Part shown: piece after piece, positions 31,801 to 43,800 of the stretch
How positions within the stretch are numbered: position 1 is the stretch's first letter
How the letters are laid out: each line of letters starts with the position of its first letter
Translations under genes and position numbers: made by a program
Assembly: GCF_047511655.1 (NCBI RefSeq)
Contig: NC_133393.1
Span: forward strand, 2,237,001-2,301,000
From: Castor canadensis
Lineage: Eukaryota > Chordata > Mammalia > Rodentia > Castoridae
DNA length: 64,000 nucleotides
Direction: 5' to 3'
The notes under the pieces: generated by a model
What the model saw: only the letters and a program-made list of their open reading frames with translations
Databases searched by the model: none
Told to the model about the DNA's origin: nothing

Positions 31801-34800
31801 CTAAGTACTCTGCTTTCTAAAAAACTGAAGATAAACCTGAAACTTGAGAAACAAAGTGAAGATCTGAGTTCTGAGCTTTAAATATATGTTACATACGTGA
31901 ATACAGACTTTTATCTAATAGGTTAAAAAAGGGCTGTAGAAAATTACTGAGAGTTATTTTCCTTTTGAAACACTGAAGAGCAAAAATGAGAGGAGGAAAA
32001 GATGAACATTGACAGGAGTTTGAGAGCAGGAAGGTTTAGTGAGCAGACAACAGCTCGCTAATGGACAGCACTTTATTGGTCTCAGCAGTGAAGTCTCCTC
32101 TTGGGCAGTTTGCACTGGGACTGCAGCTGCATACCTTTGGTAGTATCAGATATGCTATTTAACAAGGCACACATCATATCTCCCTCTAAGTGGTGAGGGT
32201 TTAATATATGAGCTGGCCTCTGAGTCTTCTTAAATTGATTCTCTAGCTCCAAAAAACCTTGATCTCCTGAGAGGATGGTGAAAGGAATTTGCTTGGGAAG
32301 TTGTTCATCCAGACGGCCAGCCTAAGTTGGAAGAAATGACACAGGATGATAAAATCAACATAGGTTTCAAATCAAGTTACGACTGCACAATGAGCACATA
32401 CCTAGGGGATTTATATTAGGCTTGTTTCCCTAGCCCCCACCTTCATAAATGAAAAATTAAACATTTAAGCAAATATACAATGCCAACAATTGTAATGTAA
32501 GCTATTTTATGTCCCACTAAGGTAAAAGGCCAAAACACAAGTACCAGCAACGTCCCTACATAAAGCAGGAACCGAAAAACCACACACAATGTGTGGGTAA
32601 TCGAAGAATGAGTTCACCAGAGAGTATGTATGGAAGGTGATCTGCATGACTCCGTTCTGGCACTGGCTTAAGTAGCAGGTGACACACTTACAGAGCACAC
32701 TCACATCATCAGTGTGACAAAAAACACTAAGCAGAGAATTTATTTTCAAGTGGGTACTGGGCTAGCAGCTGTTTTAGGTGACTGGCCAAGACAGACTGTT
32801 AAGGTGCCTCTCAGTTTCAGATGCTAAGGGAGAGTATCTTAGCACGTATCAGGTACAGGATCATTTCTTGATCGTTTATGCCATAAACAGCTAACAGTCT
32901 ACTACGCAGAGCCAGAGGCCTGCTAGGCGTTGGGAATAAAGCAGCCCTCACCGTACTCGTGAGCAGAACCTGATGCAGGAGGTTTCAGTACAAGGACTAG
33001 TACTGCAGAATTGTCTATACTGTCACTGCAGCGCAAGTGGATCCTAGTGACTCACGTGCATGCATATTGCGAAGTCAGCAGCGTCTTTTCTCTTACTACA
33101 GCGAGGATGAAGGAAGAAGCATCCAATCCTGTTCAAGTAGTTATAGACCTTACAGCTGAGTGGAGGCTTCCAATTTGTATTTCCTCCTGTTAATTTCAGA
33201 AAGGATATCAAGGATAGTCAAACAGGTAAGGAAAAGACTGAAAACTGTTGTCAAGGAAAAACACAATCGAGAAAAAACTTTTTCTGGAGGGAAAGTACTA
33301 AACTGGAATATGGGAGAACCCAGTCCTAACCCAGGCATCACCATCTTGCTGGTTTATGATCTTGGGAAAGCAGACCAACTTCCCTGAATCTGAAAACTCA
33401 CAAGGATGCTAAGTAGAGTCAAAGGTAATGTGTGTGGGCTTGGCATGGTGGTGCAAGCCTGTAACCCCAGCTACACGGGAGGTGGAAATGGGAAGATGGT
33501 GGGCCAAGGCCAGCCTTGGGCAAAAGGAGACCCTACCTGAAAAATAAACGGAAAAAAAAAGAGGGGTGGAGGGGAAGACTGGGGATGTGCCTCAAGTGGT
33601 AGGTACCTACCTAGCAAGCACAAGGCCCCAAGATCAAATGCCAGTGCACACACACACACAAGCAATGCATGTGAAAATTCTTTGAATGGCATTTTTTTAC
33701 AAATATGCCAAGGCTGGGCAGTGGACAGAAATGATGGACAGTCAGCACAGTTAGCCTTAACAAAACACTCAACAGGCTACTTTATCCAGGTGTGTTTCTG
33801 TTTAACCTCAGTCCTGTTTTCATGCTGTATTCTCTGAAACATGAACTATGTCAGCTACTCACTATATAAAACTCTGTAAAGTAAGAACCCTGTCCCCCAG
33901 TTGAGGACAGATTTAGACGCAGCAGCACACTTTTCAATATTGAGGAGGAGCTGAAGAGGCAGCTGTGGCATGCTGAAAGCAGAGCTAGTGCTGTGCACCA
34001 AGGTCAAAGCTAACTCTGCTGTTACAGTGCTGTAACTAGGCCTGCTTCCTTATGCTTAAGAAAAAATTATAGTAACAACCATGTTGTGCCAGGCACTTGC
34101 TTGGCACCTACTCAGGTGCTGAGTAAATCGTTTTTCAACCCACACAAGGGATCCATGGACTTTGGGTGACTAAATATTCCAACACAGTAACTATAATGCA
34201 CAGCTACAGTATTCAAATTATGTTCTTATGTTTAATTCAGGAAGGTTCAAAGGAACCTTTTAAGGTGATCATATTCTGGGGGAAGGGGTCTCAGATGTTT
34301 TCCTTATTAACCATACCTTGAAAGCCCCAAATAAATGTTCCTTGGTTAAGATGCCCTGGTAGATGACCAAAGAAGTTGGACCAGTTATCAAAATCTACAA
34401 AGACTATATGTGTCATGGTTCGCAGGTAATCCAAATCTGGAAGCTCCACTTCTTCCTCTGAGAACACAGAAACAATGATGTGACCAGCATGAACCTCCTC
34501 TGAGCATTCTGACTTCTCAAGCCTAATATGCAAAATTCTGCATATTATTCATCTTGGTCTAAACCTCCTCATAAAATCCAAGTCTGCAAGACACAGTTTA
34601 CACTTACATCAAATAAAAAAAAAAATCCCAATATTTCACATTTGATTACATATCCTTTTTATAAATATCTGCCTCTGATTGTTAGGCTTTTTCAAAAAGT
34701 CATTTACAAAAGGAATTTTTTAATTTATAAAAAAAATAAAGTACAGTGAGAGCTAGAAGTTTTAAGGTTCAGCAACCAAGAACTTGCATCATAAATCAAA

Positions 34801-37800
34801 TCAAAGTTGAAGGTTACTACTAGAATTTGCTTCTTTTCCTAGCCAAGCCCTCCAGCACCATGATTAAAGGATGGAAGAAGGAGAGAAGCGGATCGAGGGG
34901 CTAGTGGCACATTAACACCAGCCATAAAGACTTCCATCTGGTTTTCTTTCATCTTCCCCATTTCCCAACTCGCCTTCTCTCTCCCCTTTCCCTTACTTTA
35001 TGCCTTTCCACCCTGATTACAGTTTCCAGTGGTGGTAACACAAACCTTAAAATATTAAGTGATTTTAAAAATGAGTATCTTCTCCTCTGCCCAACAGAGT
35101 TCTGTCAGCTGTTATCACTGTATCCATTCCCATCACCAAGCCTCCTTACTTCTCTAAGTTCTCAGTAATTCTAACCTGGCTACTACAGTCATCTGTCACA
35201 CACAGATGAACACAAGTTCTCAGAAAGTACCAAGAAGAGCAAAAGAAAAGTGAAAAAGACCCTAACTCTTAGACAACCCTAACTCTATTTCCCCTTAAGT
35301 TTCAAAAGTGAATGATGTCATAGGAATACAAATTCCTGAAAAGTCTATGGTGCAGTAACCAACTCATGATGTCTTATCCTGCCATGTCTCCTGCTTCGGA
35401 ATTCAATCCCTGACTTACACGAAATGCTGTGCGCGGTGCATGTAGGTCTCTGCGTTAGCAGGTGCATCTGCAGAGCTGTGAAAGCCATACCTATGTTCTG
35501 ACAGCTCAGGTCGTTCTCAGCTCCTTCTTCGGTGTCTGAACGTTTTGGATAGCTCACAGCCTGCTTCAGTTTCTTCTCTGTCCATGAAACACTAGCAGTG
35601 GCCCTGCACACGCTCCCCTTTTCAGGCCCGACACGAGCCCCACCTGGGTCCTGTCGGGTGCTGTGTTTTCTGTGGAAGTGCTGCTGAGCACTCTCAGGGT
35701 TGTGGAAGGCTTTGGTGCAGAAGCCACACTTGATCACATAGTGCTGCTGGTCCTCAGCACTCTCCTCTTCCCCGTGTGCTTCATGGATGTGTGCACTCAT
35801 GTCGCTGAGGTGCTGTGCTGTTGCTGGGCACAAAGTGCAACGGAACCACAGCTTACCTCTTCCCAGCATGACCTGCAGACATCTACCATAGTCTTCCTTT
35901 CTGTTGACTTTACACACGTAGCTTTCACGGCAACCGCAGGCTAACAGGTTACTGGTCTCTATTACTGGGAAATCATCCTCAGTTTTAATTGAAGTTTCCG
36001 TTTTTTCTGACACAAACACATAATCTATGCTGTGGTACTCCTTATAGTGACTCAGAAATGCATCTTCCACATTAAAGACAAGATCACAAAGCCCACAGAA
36101 GTATCTGATCTGGATCTCGTTGTCATGCTCATCTTGGCAATGCCGGCACAGCGTTTCTATTTTATGAAAGCTCTTTCTGCAATGGGCACAGCTGTATCTG
36201 TGAAACTGGTGACTTGCCAAAGACATGCAGTGCTGTTTCACACATTCTTGGGAGTCAAACATATCCTCACAGATTCGGCACTGCCATTTGCCTCTTGGAG
36301 GACTGCTTGCAGGGAAATGGTCAATAGCAGCAGTTGTTGAGGTGGGCCTGTCAGCAGTCAAATCACTCGCCATCGAGGAAGATGGCAAAGTGTCATCTTC
36401 TATTTCATCCACCTCATAAAAATATCTGTGGCCAGTATGAAATTCAGTCACATGTGCCATGATGGTATCTTTCTTTAACAACTCCTTTTTGCATGTCCGA
36501 CACCAAAACAGAAAGTTATTTAAATGTGCCCCTCCATGAATCCGGCTCATGTGCAAACGGATGACCCCCGAGTCTTCACATACCTTTCCACAGACCACAC
36601 ACTTGTAACCCATTGTGTTTGCAGAGAACACATGCCTTTCTACTGCGTCTTCACTTGGGAATCGTTGATTACACTCACAATACCATGCTTTAACTCTTGA
36701 CTTTTGATTCTGAATACAAACCACACTTTTATGGCTTTTATCTTCTAAATTCATCTTTTTTTTTGGAACAGCACTACAATCCTGTGAGCTCGATTCTTTA
36801 AGAGACATAGTTCGTTTAAGTGATGAGAATTTTGGTTGATCTAACAGTAAGTCAGAAGGAGGCTTTCTCCCTTCACTGCTGTGGCAATAAAGTAAGACTG
36901 ATTCCTCCACTGAGTTAATGACTCGAATTCTGTGTCCTGAATTCTGCTCATGAGTTCTGGTGCTTGTTTCATCTATAAAGACTTGGTTGCAAGTTGGACA
37001 GTAACCTCTTGATATGAATTTTTCTGCAACCTGGATAATGCTTTTCTCGGCTATAGCTACAGGTCCAGCATTTCGACAACGAACCCTAAATTGGATTTAA
37101 ACAAATCTCGTAAGTTTTTTGTAAATATACCATCACTGCTTTTTATAACAAAATTTTTTAAACAACATATAAAAAAAAGTACTAAAAGATAGTTTCCAGT
37201 AAAGATGCAGGTGATGTGGTGATATTCTATGCTCTCAAAATATACTGTCTTCCTAATCCACATACAAAAGTTTAAAGCAGAAGGAGATGATTAAAAATAT
37301 TCAGGCAAACTTCAGAAAACTAAACTCAACGACTAATGCACTGATAAAGGACCTTACCAGACAAGCAATTTAGGCTGTCCAAGGTAAGTGAACTATGAGG
37401 AATACAAGAATCTTGACAACCTTCTAACACTTCTTTTTTGTTATTGTTGTTTGTTTTTGGTTTTCTGTTCTTTTGAGATAGTTTCACTATGTAGCCCAAG
37501 CTGGCCCATAACTCAGGATTCTCCTACCTCAGCCTCCCAGGTGCTGAGATTATAGGTGTGCAGCAACATACCCAGGTCTATCCTTTAAAAATTAATTTTT
37601 CTAGTTACAATGGCTCAGGAGACAGAGATTGGAAAGACTGTGGTTCAAGCCCAGTCCAGGCAGGAGCCCATCTCAACCAATGACTGGGAACAATGGTGCA
37701 TGCCTGTCACCCCAGCTATATGGGAAGCATAAATAGGAAGATCACAGACCAGGCCAACCAGACTGGGAGACACTACCTTAAAAATAAACAAAAGGCAAAA

Positions 37801-40800
37801 AGGACTGGTGGTATAGCCCAAGTGATAGAGTGCCTGCCTAGCAAATATGAGATCCTGAGTTCAACCCCCAAGTACAACCACTACCACCCAAAAAAGAAAT
37901 GATTAATTTTATGTCGAGAATATGCCATAGCCACATCTGCTTCTGCACTAAGACCATCCTAGTTATGGCTAAGTGTCCAGAAGTGCATAGCCATCACCGC
38001 AGTATCTTTCAGCTGTCCTTGCCCCCATGCTTCCCAGCCCAAGTGCTCACTAAGTCCTTTGCAACCACTTTCTGTCTCTATAGAGTTCCCCACTTTAGAA
38101 TTTCATATGAATGAAACTGCATAATAAGTGGACTCTTGAGACTGGATTGTATCATGTAGCATGTTTTCAAAGTTAATTGCAGTTGTAGAATGCATGTGAA
38201 CCTCATTCCTTTTTGTAGCCAAAATATTTTGTTGTATAAATAAGCCATATTCTGTTAGTGCATTTCTAAGATGGGGACATCTGGGTTGCTCTCTCTTACC
38301 AGGTGTGATAAATAATGCAGCTATAAACAAGCACTGAATTCTTTGCACAAACCTACGTCTTCAGTTTTCTTGGTCACATTCCTAGAAGTGGAAATAGCTA
38401 GGTCATAAGGTAACTCTATTGTATTTAATTTTTTAAGGAGGGGGAGGCTGAAATATTTTTAAATGAATGATAACGAGAACTGCAGAATGCACAGAAAGCA
38501 GTGCTTACAGGAAATTTATACTTTTAAATGTTAATACTGAAAAAGAAGATCCATAGTCAAGCTAAGCCTCCACCTCGAGAAGCCAGAAAAGTATTAAAGT
38601 TTAAAGAACAGAAAATAATGAACTGAAAAACAGGCAGACAACACAGAATAACCAGTAAAATCAAATGCTGGTTGTTTTAAAAATCAATGAAAATGAGAGA
38701 TTAGAAAAATAAACATAAAAATCAAAGCAACCTCTTTTTAAACAATGGAATAAAAAATGTATTCCTAAAGATTTCTCATAAGAAAGCACACAAATGGTAT
38801 TTAATGAGAAGATTCTGCTCATCAAAAGATAACTACAATATGCATATACAAAGTCACAGACAGGGACATTCATTTTGTCTGCGCCTATTTACTGTTGCTA
38901 TCGAAAAATGCCTGAGGCTGGAGCCTCATAAGGAGTTCATCTAGGAAGCTCAACATGAGGAGGCTATATTCACCGAGGGGCATCATGATAAGTGATGGCA
39001 CCAGAGGCTGGAGTGCTAGTGAAGAGAGGGGAGTGGGTACATGGAGGAGAGGCCACAAGTGGGGTAGACTCGCTTCACAACAACCCACTCTCAGCGTCAC
39101 CACCCCACCCCGTGAGGGTGGCATCCTTACAACCCAATTACTCCTTTTGAGGGTCCACCACTTCTCAATGTGGCCACATGGAGGACCAAGCATCCAGCAC
39201 AGGAACTCTGGGGGCAAATCATACCCTAAGCCAGAGCACATATTCCGTAGGACATTACAAAATCAACCATGACACATATTTTGCAGAAAGTCACATAACC
39301 CAGACACAAATTCAGTAAGATCTGTATCCAAATTACATAGAGCATCCCTACTCACTATTAAAAAGGCAAGCAATCCAATTTTTAAAATAGGCCAAATGCC
39401 TTGAATAGACATTTCACGAACAAAGCTAGACAAGTAATCCACAGACCCATGAAAAAGTGCCCAATACTGTTCACCAAAAACTGCATATTAAAGCCACAAG
39501 AGGACATTCAAATTAATAGCTCAAATGGGAAATTTGGCAATATGAAATGTGACAAGGATGAAACGAGAGCTCTCACACCTAGCTTGGCAGGACTGTTAAC
39601 TCGCACATCCACTTTGGGAAAATGTTTAGTAGTTCCTTATTAAATCCCATATATACCTACTTTTAAATCAGCAGTTCCACTCCTGGATGTTCATCCAAGA
39701 GAAAGGAAAACATGTCCACAAAAAGTCTTGTACAAAATGCTCACAGCAGCTTTATTCACCTAAGCTGTAAGTGTAAACAGGCTAAATGCTCACTGACATG
39801 AGAAGTCATGAGCAAACTGCACTACACTCATGTAATGGAGTATTATTCTAGTAAAAAGGAACAATGTACTGAACAGTATGGATAAACTTCACAATACAGA
39901 CACTATGACAAACACAGAAGAGCAGACAGTACGTGATCCCTTTACATGAAGTTCTAGAGATGACACACTAACATAAAGTGCAAAAAACACCACAACAGTG
40001 ATTGGCTGTGGGTAAGAGGCAGGGACTGACTGGGGAAGGACAAAGGTGTGAGCTAACTAGACATGTCTACTTTTCAGAATACAAAAGGTAAGATCTGAAC
40101 GCTTTGATTAATGTATAATCTCAAGACAAAGAGTCATTAAAAAATACAAGGAGAAAGGAATAGATGCAAGTATAAATAAAAGAATGGCAGTGACGATGAT
40201 GACTGAAGCTACGTCATAGGTGCATGGGTATTCATTACCCTATTTTATTTACTTCACATAATTGAAATTTTTCACAATAAAAGTCTGAAATTTAAACAAA
40301 AGGGGCTGGGACTTGGCTCAAGTTATAGAGCACTCGCACAGCAAGCGTGAGGTCCTGAGTTCAACCCCCAGTACTACTACAGTAAATAAATAATAGATAA
40401 ATAAAATAAAAGGCAGAAGCAGGATTTTGACCTCATGAAAGGTAAGTTAGAGAACCAGGACTATTAATCATTATATTCTGCTTCTTTAGTTTCATTAAGA
40501 ACATATTTTATGCTTAGCTACTTGTGAGGCTGAGATTCAGAGTACTGTGGTTCAAAGCCAGCCTGGGCAAATAGTTGGTGAGACCTCCATCCCAAAAATA
40601 ATCAGAGCAAAATGGACTGGAGGTGTGACTCCAGCAGTAGAGGCCTGCCTTCCAAACACCAAGTCCTGGGTGCTAATCCCAGTCCCATATACAATAAAAA
40701 GAACATATTTTTCTTGAAGATGTGTGAAAACAATTTTTCCATTTAAACAAATGCAATCATGTAACTTACTAAAACGCAAAGTTTTGATACATTTGAATAT

Positions 40801-43800
40801 ATAAGAAACTAGACCTTGAATCATTATTCCAACAAACCACCAACAAAAATTTCATGGAATAATCAGACTAGGTATTTGATATTAAGAAACTATCAAAGTT
40901 TTTAGTTATTTTTTAAAGAAGAGTCCTTATCATTTTATAAACACATCCTGAAGCATTTATAGATGAAATGAAATTACATGATATGTAGGACTTGCTTTAA
41001 AGTAGCCACTTCTAGAGGGTGAGCGTACAGATGCAACATGACTGTCGTGTTGATAATTCCTGAGAGCTGGGTGGACTGTACACTGGAGTTCATCACACTA
41101 CTCCATAGCACAGTGTGATGGCCAATCTACTATGGAATCTCAGCACCCAGGATGGGGAGACAGAAAGCTCTCAAGGTCAAGGCCACCTTGGGCAACACTG
41201 CAAGACCCTGTTTCAAAAAATTCCGTTACAGGCTGGGCACGATACCTTATGCCTATAATCTCAGGCACTCAAGAGGCAGAGAACAGGAGGACCACAGCCT
41301 GAGGGAGCCAGGAGAAAAAGTTAGTGAGACCCCCCCCCCATACAATAAAACTAGGCATGGTGGCATGTGCCTGTCAGTACAGCTATGCGGAAGGTGTAAT
41401 GGGAGGATCAGGGTCCAGGTCAGCCTAGGCAAAAATGTAAAACCCTATTCAAAAACAGCTCAAGTAAAAAGGGGATGGAGATGGCTGAAGTGGTAACATC
41501 CTACCTAGCAAGCAGTTCAAATCCCAGTACTAAAGTGGGGAAAAAGTCACTCTAAAGACAAAGAAAAATCACACTGGAATCCAAACTGTCTTCCCTGAAG
41601 AATTAGTCTTCATATGCATTGACCCATTCTGGTAATCTTACCGCCAAGGTGCAGTTCTAAGCCTCTTCTCCCCTGCTCCCACATTCCCACAGCAAACACA
41701 AAACACAATTGTTAGCTTATTTATAGTCACAGCAGTATCTACACATCCACTCTTTTCTCACATCTCCAACCTCTTCAACTATGCTTCAATTTGGCTAATG
41801 TCCAGGAAAGTGTGTATCCTTATTTTAAAGGGACACAACTGTGGAATGGAAAGGTACCTGCTGAATCCTTGTACTGGCTGCAGCCTAGGACTGGATCTGT
41901 ACCAACCTGAAATGGGCAGTGAGCTCCATGTGGGAACGCAGTGTCTGGTGGCAGGCCACACACCTGACCTGAAATGGAACGTCTTTGCACAGAGAGATGA
42001 GAAGTTTCTTTGCAAAAGATGGAAATGATATTGGATGTGCTATTCCCTTGTCATCTGAAAGACAAAATAAACTACAACGTGCAAAGTAATCTGAACAGAG
42101 TGACCCAGCCTTTCTCTGCTTTCACTTTTTCAACATGAGCTAGAATAAGTATCTACGTAATTTAATTTTATGGGAAACCATTTTCTAGCCTCAAATAAAA
42201 GGGTGCCTCATACTCAAAATACAGAGAAACACCCAATCTCCCAGATATCATAGACATAACAAAACATTATCCTGAATAAATATTTTCTTTATAAGTTTCT
42301 GTTTATCCTCAAAGTAAGTAAACCTAACAGGTTTCAAATAAATACTGAGAATCTTTTTTTTAAAAAGTAAGAATTTAAATAAAAATCCATCACATTCACA
42401 GTTCTAAAACTAACGTGAGGATAAGCAACTTCAAAAATGACCTGAGAAGTATGATTAGCAAAAGCTGAAGTTTAGTGATTTTCACCAGAAGAGATATTAA
42501 CATACCACCCAGTTTAAAGCTCTGATGGAAGTGATTCTTTCCAGACATATGCTTCAAGCACTCATCCTTGCTGCTAAAAAGAAGAAAGCAATTTGGACAC
42601 GCAAAGCACTGAATAACCTGAGGAAGAAGGCTGCTGCTGTGCCCGTCATCTGCAGCTACCTACAACAGAAGGAGGCTGTGTCATGGCCAACCAAAATCAA
42701 CGCTCAGGTTTTAAAAACAAACTTTCAAACTTTTCTGTTTATTATTCATTTAGAAAATTTTTATCAATTTTTTAACATGAAAACTTTTATTCCTGGAATG
42801 TGAATAATGAAACTTTTGATAAAAAAAGATATCATATGTAAAAGTTAAATTTTTTTCCCGGAAAACAAATTATAGCCATCTTTCCATGACAAAACATCAA
42901 AGAACATTTTCTACATATTTCATTTCTTTTGTATGCACTCATATGCAGTATATTAGTACATAAATGTGATCACAATACATACACTTTTTCTAACACTTTG
43001 CTTTGTTCACACTACCTTCAATGTCCTTGAAGGTTATAAATACACACTCTTCTATAAACTTGTCTACACTTAAATCATTTACAAAGACACAGAATTAATT
43101 TACAAGGGGCACGTTAACTGTTTTATCAAAGGGTCATCTTATAGACTCTCCTGTTAGTTTTCTCATGCCATCATAATGGAAATTCCTAAAAAAAAAAATC
43201 TACTAGCATAATTTAATGCATACTTTATGGGGTTATTTTGTTCTTGTTTTGGTTTTTTTTGGTGTGGCTAGGGTTTGTACTCAGAGCTTCATATTGTGAA
43301 GCAGGCTCTCTACCACTTGAGCCAGACTTTCAATCCATTTTGTTCTGATTATTTTGAACATGGGGTCTTGTGAACTATTTGCCTTAGTTGGCCTTGAACT
43401 GTGATCCTCCTGACCTCAGACTCCCGAGTAGCCAGGATTTTACAGCCACCAGTGCCCAGCTATCCATGTTACCCTTGTAGCAACCCCAGGAAGTTCCATT
43501 TTTATTATTTACAATCATTACTACTACCACCATTATACCTATAAAGAAGTTATACCCCTAGAAGCAACAAACATGCCATTCAAACTCAGCTTTGAATCTT
43601 TGGTTATGAATTCTATGCTCTTTTCACTATCCTACCACAACCTCTGATCTTGTTTTGATTTGATGAGTGCCACACAGAAGAAGTAACACCTGGCGGATAT
43701 TTGGAATTCCAATTAGAAGGTTCTAAATGATAAGAACAATAAGGGAAGCCAGGCAAAGTATCACACACTTATAATCCTAACACTCAGGAGGCTGAGGCAG

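Larger units (their letters stand above)
29234..32134 (-). other. ZNF451: ZNF451 intron
   Basis: The left third is unremarkable AT-rich sequence. The middle contains an L1 5' UTR-like segment (30250-30900) and one B1. The right part to 32134 shows no repeat I can name. Confidence 0.65.
37086..41906 (-). other. ZNF451: ZNF451 intron (4.8 kb), L1-rich
   Basis: Holds B1/ID composites, inverted and sense L1 fragments and a MaLR-type relic, each listed. No further exon was seen. Confidence 0.65.

Noticed and set aside
35663-36419. + strand frames of 64-102 codons over the ZNF451 large exon
   Set aside because: Antisense shadows of the zinc-finger coding sequence.
42525-42803. + strand 92-codon frame starting MEVILSRHMLQALILAAKKK
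   Set aside because: It is the reverse shadow of the ZNF451 exon at 42509-42659, which matches the family on the - strand with correct splice sites.
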